Assembly (NCBI GenBank): GCA_003251535.1 | Contig: QKFD01000125.1 | Location: 1 to 37,504 of the forward strand | Reading direction: 5' to 3' | Origin: Chromatiales bacterium | Lineage (GTDB): Bacteria > Pseudomonadota > Gammaproteobacteria > Thiohalomonadales > Thiohalomonadaceae | DNA length: 37,504 nt | Part shown: positions 33,259-37,504 of the stretch, piece by piece | How the letters are laid out: every line of letters starts with the position of its first letter | Numbering within the stretch: the first letter of the stretch is position 1 | Program-made: the position numbers and the translations under genes | Notes under the pieces: model-generated | What the model saw: only the letters and a program-made list of their open reading frames with translations | Database searches by the model: none | Told to the model about the DNA's origin: nothing

Positions 33259-33884
33259 ACGGTGAAACCCACAGCCAACTGGCCCACTTTATCTGGTCCA
33301 TCTGCAACCTGCTGCGCGGCCCCTACAAGCGCAACGAATACCGCAAGGTCATCCTGCCGCTGACGGTCCTGCGCCGCTTCGAGTGCCTGCTGGAGCCGAC
33401 TCGCCAGGCCGCCCTTGAAGCGTTCCCGTCGCTGAAGACCAAGCCCGAGCGTGTCCAGCAGGCACGGTTGCAGCAGATTACCGGCCACCGCTTCTACAAG
33501 CTGACCCTGCGCGAGGTGGATCGGGCAAGAAACGTCAAACTCTCCACCCCCGAGCTGAAGGCGGTGCTGGTGGCCCTGGGCGAACGCGACGAGAGCGCCG
33601 AGATCTGTCGCGACAAGCGGGGCGAGCCGGAGCCGGACAGCGACCTGCGCGACACCGAAACCGTGCCGCTCAAGGAGGAGAACGAGGAGTACTTTCGGCG
33701 CGAGGTGCTGCCCCACGTGCCCGACGCCTGGATCGACCACGCCAAGACCAAGGTCGGCTACGAGATCCCCCTCAACCGCCACTTCTACCGCTACGATCCG
33801 CCGCGCGAGCTGGAGGAGATCGAGGCCGAGATCAAGGGGTTGGAGGGGGAGATTCTGGAGCTGCTGAGAGAGGTGACGGCGTGA
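33255..33884 (+). CDS. HsdM-derived protein lacking the methyltransferase core
   Basis: A 209-residue protein. Residues 1 to about 85 match the N-terminal helical domain of type I restriction methyltransferase subunits (LAHFIWSICNLLRGPYKRNE, ILPLTVLRRFECLL). Residues about 97-209 match the extreme C-terminus (VALGERDESAEICRDK, VLPHVPDAWIDHAKTKVGYE, then EEIEAEIKGLEGEILELL). Full-length relatives have roughly 650-700 residues. The S-adenosylmethionine site and the NPPY/F catalytic motif are absent, so it cannot methylate DNA. The join lies near residues 85-97 and keeps the frame. N- and C-terminal ends are the parts that contact HsdS and HsdR, so a structural or dominant-negative role is conceivable. 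It overlaps both neighbours by 4 bp. Confidence 0.85.
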   Translation: MNGETHSQLAHFIWSICNLLRGPYKRNEYRKVILPLTVLRRFECLLEPTRQAALEAFPSLKTKPERVQQARLQQITGHRFYKLTLREVDRARNVKLSTPELKAVLVALGERDESAEICRDKRGEPEPDSDLRDTETVPLKEENEEYFRREVLPHVPDAWIDHAKTKVGYEIPLNRHFYRYDPPRELEEIEAEIKGLEGEILELLREVTA

Positions 33885-35350
33885 GCATCGACCGGCCGGA
33901 AAGCGCGCTCCCCGGCATCTTGAACGAGCTGCGGAAGCTACCCCGCGAAACCGAATGGGTGGAGTTCAAGCACAACAATGCCGAGCCGGATGAGATCGGC
34001 GAGTACCTCTCCGCCTTGGCCAACGCCGCCGCCCTGATCGGCAAGGTAAGCGCCTGGCTTGTCTGGGGCCTGGATAACGGAACCCACGAGATCATCGGCA
34101 CCACCTTCAACCCGGCATCAACCAAGGTCGGCAACGAGGAGTTGGAAAGCTGGTTGCTGCGCCTGCTCTCGCCCAAGATCAACTTCCGCCTTTATGCCTT
34201 TGAGGCCAAGGACAAACCGGTCGTCCTGCTGGAGATCGGCGCGGCCTTCCGCCACCCGGTGCAGTTCAAGGGCACCGAATACATCCGCATCGGCTCCTAC
34301 AAAAAGAGGCTGAAGGATTTCCCGGAAAAGGAGCGTGAGCTTTGGCGGGTATTCGACCGCACCCCCTTTGAAAAGGAGATTGCCGCCGAAAGCGTCGCCG
34401 CCGAGGAGGTGCTCAAGCTGCTCGACTATCCGGCCTATTTCGACCTGCTCTCCCTCCCGCTACCCGAAGGCCGGGAGGGCATTCTGGCCGCCCTGGCGGC
34501 CGACGACATGATCGCCCCGGGCAAAGGCGGCAAATGGGATATCACCAACCTGGGGGCCGTGCTGTTGGCCAAGCGGCTGGCCGATTTCCGTACGCTTGCG
34601 CGCAAGGCGGTGCGGGTGGTGCAGTACAAAGGCGCAGGCCGGGTGGAGACGATTCGCGAGCAAGTGGGCGCCAACGGGTACGCTGCCGGCTTCGAGGGGC
34701 TGATCGGCTCCGTCACCAACCTGCTGCCCAGCAACGAGGTGATCGGCCAGGCCCTGCGCAGGCAGGTGCCCATGTTCCCGGAACTGGCCATCCGCGAGCT
34801 GGTGGCCAACGCCATCATCCATCAGGATTTCCACCTCACCGGTACCGGGCCCATGGTGGAGATCTTTGCCGACCGCATGGAGATCACCAACCCCGGCCTG
34901 CCGCTGGTGCAGACCGACCGCTTTCTCGACAGCCCGCCCCGCTCCCGCAACGAGGCGCTGGCCTCCTTCATGCGCCGCATTGGCGTCTGCGAGGAGCGCG
35001 GCAGCGGCGTGGACAAGGTCGTCTCCCAGACCGAGCTCTACCAGCTCCCCGCACCGCTCTTCGAAACCACGGATGAACACACCCGTGCCGTGCTCTTCGC
35101 CCACCGTGAGTTGAAGGAGATGGACAAGGCCGATCGTATCCGTGCCTGCTACCTGCACGCCTGCCTGCGCTACGTGCAACGGGACTATATGACCAACACC
35201 ACCCTGCGGGAACGGTTCGGGATCGACGAGAAGAACAGCGCCGTGGCCTCCCGCTTGATCAAGGATGCGCTGGATGCCGGTCTGATTGTCCCCTATGACG
35301 AAAAGGCCGGGCGTAAATACATGAAATACCTGCCAGGATGGGCCAGATGA
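33881..35350 (+). CDS. AlbA/Schlafen-domain ATP-binding protein
   Basis: A 489-residue protein. The N-terminal AlbA_2 (Schlafen-like) domain spans about 20-145, with ETEWVEFKHN and FKGTEYIRIGSYKKRLKDF. A GHKL-type ATP-binding domain (HATPase_c_4) follows: FPELAIRELVANAIIHQDFH near 298-318, MEITNPG near 332 and CEERGSGVDKVV near 370. A C-terminal winged-helix part covers about 420-489. Members, often annotated as transcriptional regulators or RecG-like, are common inside type I restriction and other defence loci; AlbA-like folds bind RNA or DNA. The start GTG at 33881 overlaps the upstream stop in GTGA. The enzyme seems intact. Confidence 0.88.
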   Translation: MSIDRPESALPGILNELRKLPRETEWVEFKHNNAEPDEIGEYLSALANAAALIGKVSAWLVWGLDNGTHEIIGTTFNPASTKVGNEELESWLLRLLSPKINFRLYAFEAKDKPVVLLEIGAAFRHPVQFKGTEYIRIGSYKKRLKDFPEKERELWRVFDRTPFEKEIAAESVAAEEVLKLLDYPAYFDLLSLPLPEGREGILAALAADDMIAPGKGGKWDITNLGAVLLAKRLADFRTLARKAVRVVQYKGAGRVETIREQVGANGYAAGFEGLIGSVTNLLPSNEVIGQALRRQVPMFPELAIRELVANAIIHQDFHLTGTGPMVEIFADRMEITNPGLPLVQTDRFLDSPPRSRNEALASFMRRIGVCEERGSGVDKVVSQTELYQLPAPLFETTDEHTRAVLFAHRELKEMDKADRIRACYLHACLRYVQRDYMTNTTLRERFGIDEKNSAVASRLIKDALDAGLIVPYDEKAGRKYMKYLPGWAR

Positions 35351-35598
35351 GCAAGCGACTTTTATTTGACGGTCATTTGATGGATAGCCCCTTCTCGCTG
35401 GGGTATGTCAGCGTTAACTGCCGCAATAACAAGGGGTTAGTCCTGTGGGGTTTATTTGATGGTTATTTGACTGAGAGGGGCTTCCTAAGTTGGGCCAGAG
35501 CGGCGATGGGCCCACGGAAAACACTGAAAGACATGGACGGGGTTTCTCGGTTCAGTGAGTTCCGTGCCTTCCGCGAACGGAAAAGGGGACTGGCATGA
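35347..35598 (+). CDS. Small operon ORF with repeated LFDG[HY]L motif
   Basis: An 83-residue frame. The ATG at 35347 overlaps the upstream stop (ATGA 35347-35350), and its own stop overlaps the hsdS start (ATGA 35595-35598), which supports real translation. An ATG three codons earlier is also possible. The protein reads LLFDGHLMDSPFSLGY near the start and VLWGLFDGYLTERGF 30 residues later; the underlying DNA repeats 18 of 20 bases at 35361-35380 and 35451-35470, exactly 90 bp apart and in frame. The C-terminus is strongly basic (RFSEFRAFRERKRG). No family is recognised. It may instead be a repeat-bearing spacer whose frame is open by chance. Confidence 0.5.
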   Translation: MSKRLLFDGHLMDSPFSLGYVSVNCRNNKGLVLWGLFDGYLTERGFLSWARAAMGPRKTLKDMDGVSRFSEFRAFRERKRGLA

Positions 35599-36980
35599 GG
35601 CATCCGGCGTATCCCGAATACAAAGAGAGCGGCGTCCAGTGGCTCAGGCAGGTGCCGGGGCATTGGGAGGTGAAGCGGCTGAAATACTCAGCCACGATAA
35701 ATGATGAAGCCTTGCCGGAAACGACTGACCCAGACTTTGAGTTCAGCTATGTCGATATCGGCAGCGTGAATCCGGTAGAAGACATCACGAACATGGAAAC
35801 AATGACTTTTGAAAATGCTCCTTCAAGGGCACGGCGTAAGGTCGCGCCGGGAGATACGATTGTTTCCACGGTCCGAACTTATCTTCGAGCAACTGCTCCC
35901 ATTCTAGAATCCGCCGAAACCCTTATTGTTTCAACAGGATTTGCGGTCATTCAGCCTAGAAAATTGCTCTCAGGTTTTCTGGCGTATGCGCTACGAGAGT
36001 CTTCTTTTGTCGAAAGCGTTGTCGCGCGATCGACAGGGGTCAGCTATCCAGCTGTGAATGCTTCAGAGATTGGCGACATTGCGATCCCATTACCCTCTGA
36101 AGATGAACAAACCGCCATCGCCGACTTTCTCGACCGGGAGATGGGGCGGATCGATACGCTGGTGGCGAAGAAACGGCGACTGATCGCGCTGCTCAAGGAG
36201 AAGCGCACCGCGCGCATCTCCCGCACCGTTACCTGTGGCCTGCCCGCAGACGCCGCCCGCGAATTCGGCCTCGAACCCCACACCCGCTTCAAGGATTCCG
36301 GCATCGAATGGCTTGGTCAGGTGCCGGAGGGGTGGGAGGTACTGCCGTTCACAAAATTTGTTAATGACAAGTCGGACTATCGAGGCAAAATGCCAGAGAA
36401 AACAGATAATGGCATCTTTCTTGTGACGGCGAAAAATGTCCAGATGGGTTTCATCGATTATGAGACGTCTAAAGAGTACGTTGCCGAAGAAGATTACGAT
36501 GCAATCATGCAGTGAGGCCTGCCAAAGTTAGGCGATATTCTCTTTACAACAGAAGCACCATTGGGGAATGTTGCGCTTGTAGACAATGAAAACATTGCGA
36601 TGGCCCAACGAATAATTCGCTTCCGGATGACAGCAGCCAGATTCGAATCCAAGCTCACACTCTATGGCATGATGTCAGATCATTACCAAAATCAGCTTAA
36701 AAGCCTATCCACAGGCTCGACTACCGAGGGAGTGAAGGCCAGCAAACTCACAATATTGAGATCAATTTGTCCTCCTCTCCCGGAGCAAACCGCCATCGCT
36801 ACCTACCTCGACTGCGAAACTACCAAGATAGACAAACTGGTGGAGAAGGTCGATGCCGCCATCTCCCGCTTGCAGGAGTACCGCACCGCCCTGATCACCG
36901 CCGCCACCACCGGCAAGATCAGTGTGCGCAATCAAGAAACGAACAGAGGAGTACGCCATGCGTCTGCTGCACTACCTTGA
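35595..36980 (+). pseudogene. hsdS: Type I restriction specificity subunit HsdS, split by TGA
   Basis: One continuous frame of 461 codons is interrupted only by TGA at 36513-36515 (codon 307). Before it lie the first target-recognition domain (about 1-170), the conserved coiled-coil spacer EDEQTAIADFLDREMGRID (about 170-208) and the start of the second recognition domain (FKDSGIEWLGQVPEGWEV). After it come LPKLGDILFTTEAPLGNVA and the second coiled coil with PEQTAIATYLDCETTKIDKL. Relatives usually carry Arg at the stopped codon (MQ-R-GLPKLGD), so CGA to TGA is the likely mutation. The first half could still yield a half-HsdS, a form known to dimerise in some systems. The ATG follows AGGGG and overlaps the upstream ORF. 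It overlaps the next gene by 23 bp. Confidence 0.88.
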
Positions 36981-37308
36981 AATCCAGAACTTCAAACGGT
37001 TTGGCGACAAGCAACGCATTGAACTCGACCATCCTGCCGTGCTGATCGGACCGAACAACTGCGGCAAGACAACGGCCATTCAGGCGATCGCGCTCTGGTC
37101 GCAGGCGGTCAAGACATGGCTGGATGCCAAACGCAATTCCAGCGCCAAGGAGCGTACCGCCACAGCACTCAACCGTTTGAATATCGTCGCTGTGCCAGTG
37201 CAGCGTACCCGTTACTTTTGGCACAACACCCATGTGCGTACCGGCAGCATGGATATCCCGCTGCTGATTACCTTGGGCGTGATGCATGACAACAAGGTCG
37301 AGCCCTGA
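36958..37308 (+). pseudogene. AAA-family ATPase, N-terminal part only, cut by an IS
   Basis: The 116-residue frame begins MRLLHYLEIQNFKRFGDKQ, has the Walker A motif IGPNNCGKTTA (about 30-40) and then DIPLLITLGVMHDN. This is the start of an SMC/OLD-like ATPase (AAA_15/AAA_21 type) normally several hundred residues long, with Walker B, signature and often nuclease parts later. All of that is missing. The stop TGA at 37306-37308 appears to be supplied by the incoming element. AGAGGAG precedes the ATG at 36958, inside the end of hsdS. Similar ATPases accompany type I restriction loci. Confidence 0.8.
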
Positions 37309-37504
37309 GGAATCCCCACGAATTCTTGACCTAACTTGTTGAATAAATTATGCGGTAGGAGTGGCGTACATCGGAAAAACATGATCTCCTAGAGGCGCCA
37401 ACCTAACGAGGAGAACGCCGATGCACGCCACCGACCTGATTGAGACCCACATCCGCCCGCATTGTCAATCGCTTCACAAGAAGCGCTTCGATGTGCTCCC
37501 GATC
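37303..37504 (+). mobile_element. Left end of an insertion sequence, probably IS4-like
   Basis: The ATPase match stops near 37303, and 37309-37420 is non-coding with a ribosome site before a new start codon. The terminal inverted repeat cannot be delimited because the right end is outside the window. GAGGAATCCCC near 37307 is a candidate tip. Confidence 0.5.
37421..37504 (+). CDS. IS4-like transposase, N-terminal fragment at window edge
   Basis: The ATG at 37421 follows CGAGGAGA. The 28 visible residues begin MHATDLIETHIRPHC and continue with SLHKKRFDVL. This resembles the N-terminus of some IS4-family transposases, in which a short helical DNA-binding part precedes the DDE domain. Too little is visible to see catalytic residues or to be certain of the family. 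The gene runs off the right edge. Confidence 0.5.
   Translation, partial: MHATDLIETHIRPHCQSLHKKRFDVLPI

Noticed and set aside
36513-36515. TGA in hsdS as a selenocysteine codon
   Set aside because: Arg, not Cys, is expected at the position; no selenocysteine insertion hairpin was evident just downstream, and the family has no known selenoproteins.
1-37504. CRISPR array
   Set aside because: No regularly spaced direct repeats of 24-40 bp were seen anywhere.

Overview
The window looks like the chromosome of a GC-rich gammaproteobacterium, probably a sulfur-oxidising lineage near the Chromatiales. That placement is inferred from the rpoE-rseA-rseB-rseC-mucD/lepA-lepB-rnc-era-recO-pdxJ-acpS gene order, a sulfide:quinone-oxidoreductase-like flavoprotein, a tmRNA tag of gammaproteobacterial type and the codon usage; no 16S gene is present.

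Left edge (1-498): a graveyard of three gene remnants joined end to end (IS110-type transposase, REP-associated transposase, low-molecular-weight tyrosine phosphatase). Then 755-13563 is a long minus-strand block. Read in its own direction it runs: sigma-E regulon (rpoE, rseA, rseB, rseC, mucD), a glutaredoxin-like protein, lepA, lepB, a DUF4845-type membrane protein, rnc, era, recO, pdxJ, acpS, an uncharacterised protein and the SQR-like flavoprotein. Many junctions overlap or nearly abut, so this is probably one or a few operons serving envelope stress, protein export, ribosome/RNA maturation and cofactor supply. A sigma-E-like promoter precedes rpoE.

Middle (13773-27280): nadB diverges from rpoE. 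A second minus-strand block, read sdhC-sdhD-sdhA-sdhB-sdhE-ygfX-ydbH-ynbE-ydbL, couples succinate dehydrogenase and its flavinylation factor to an AsmA-like envelope lipid-transport set. ygfZ and an HDOD-domain gene diverge from sdhC. lysS and prfB follow on the minus strand, prfB with the classical +1 programmed frameshift.

Right-middle (27619-32497): a 1352-residue membrane protein of unknown function, built from an internal duplication, then an 80-residue unknown protein, then ssrA (tmRNA) with its own promoter and a strong terminator.

Right (32498-37504): an accessory island directly downstream of ssrA, a common integration site. It holds an HTH/excisionase-like regulator, an HsdM that has lost its whole methyltransferase core in frame, a Schlafen/AlbA-type ATPase, an unknown 83-residue ORF and an HsdS interrupted by one TGA. 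Each of these overlaps the next by exactly 4 bp. An AAA ATPase gene follows, cut off by the end of an insertion sequence whose transposase runs off the window. The island is either a decaying type I restriction locus or a reduced derivative of one; it is the least ordinary part of the window.
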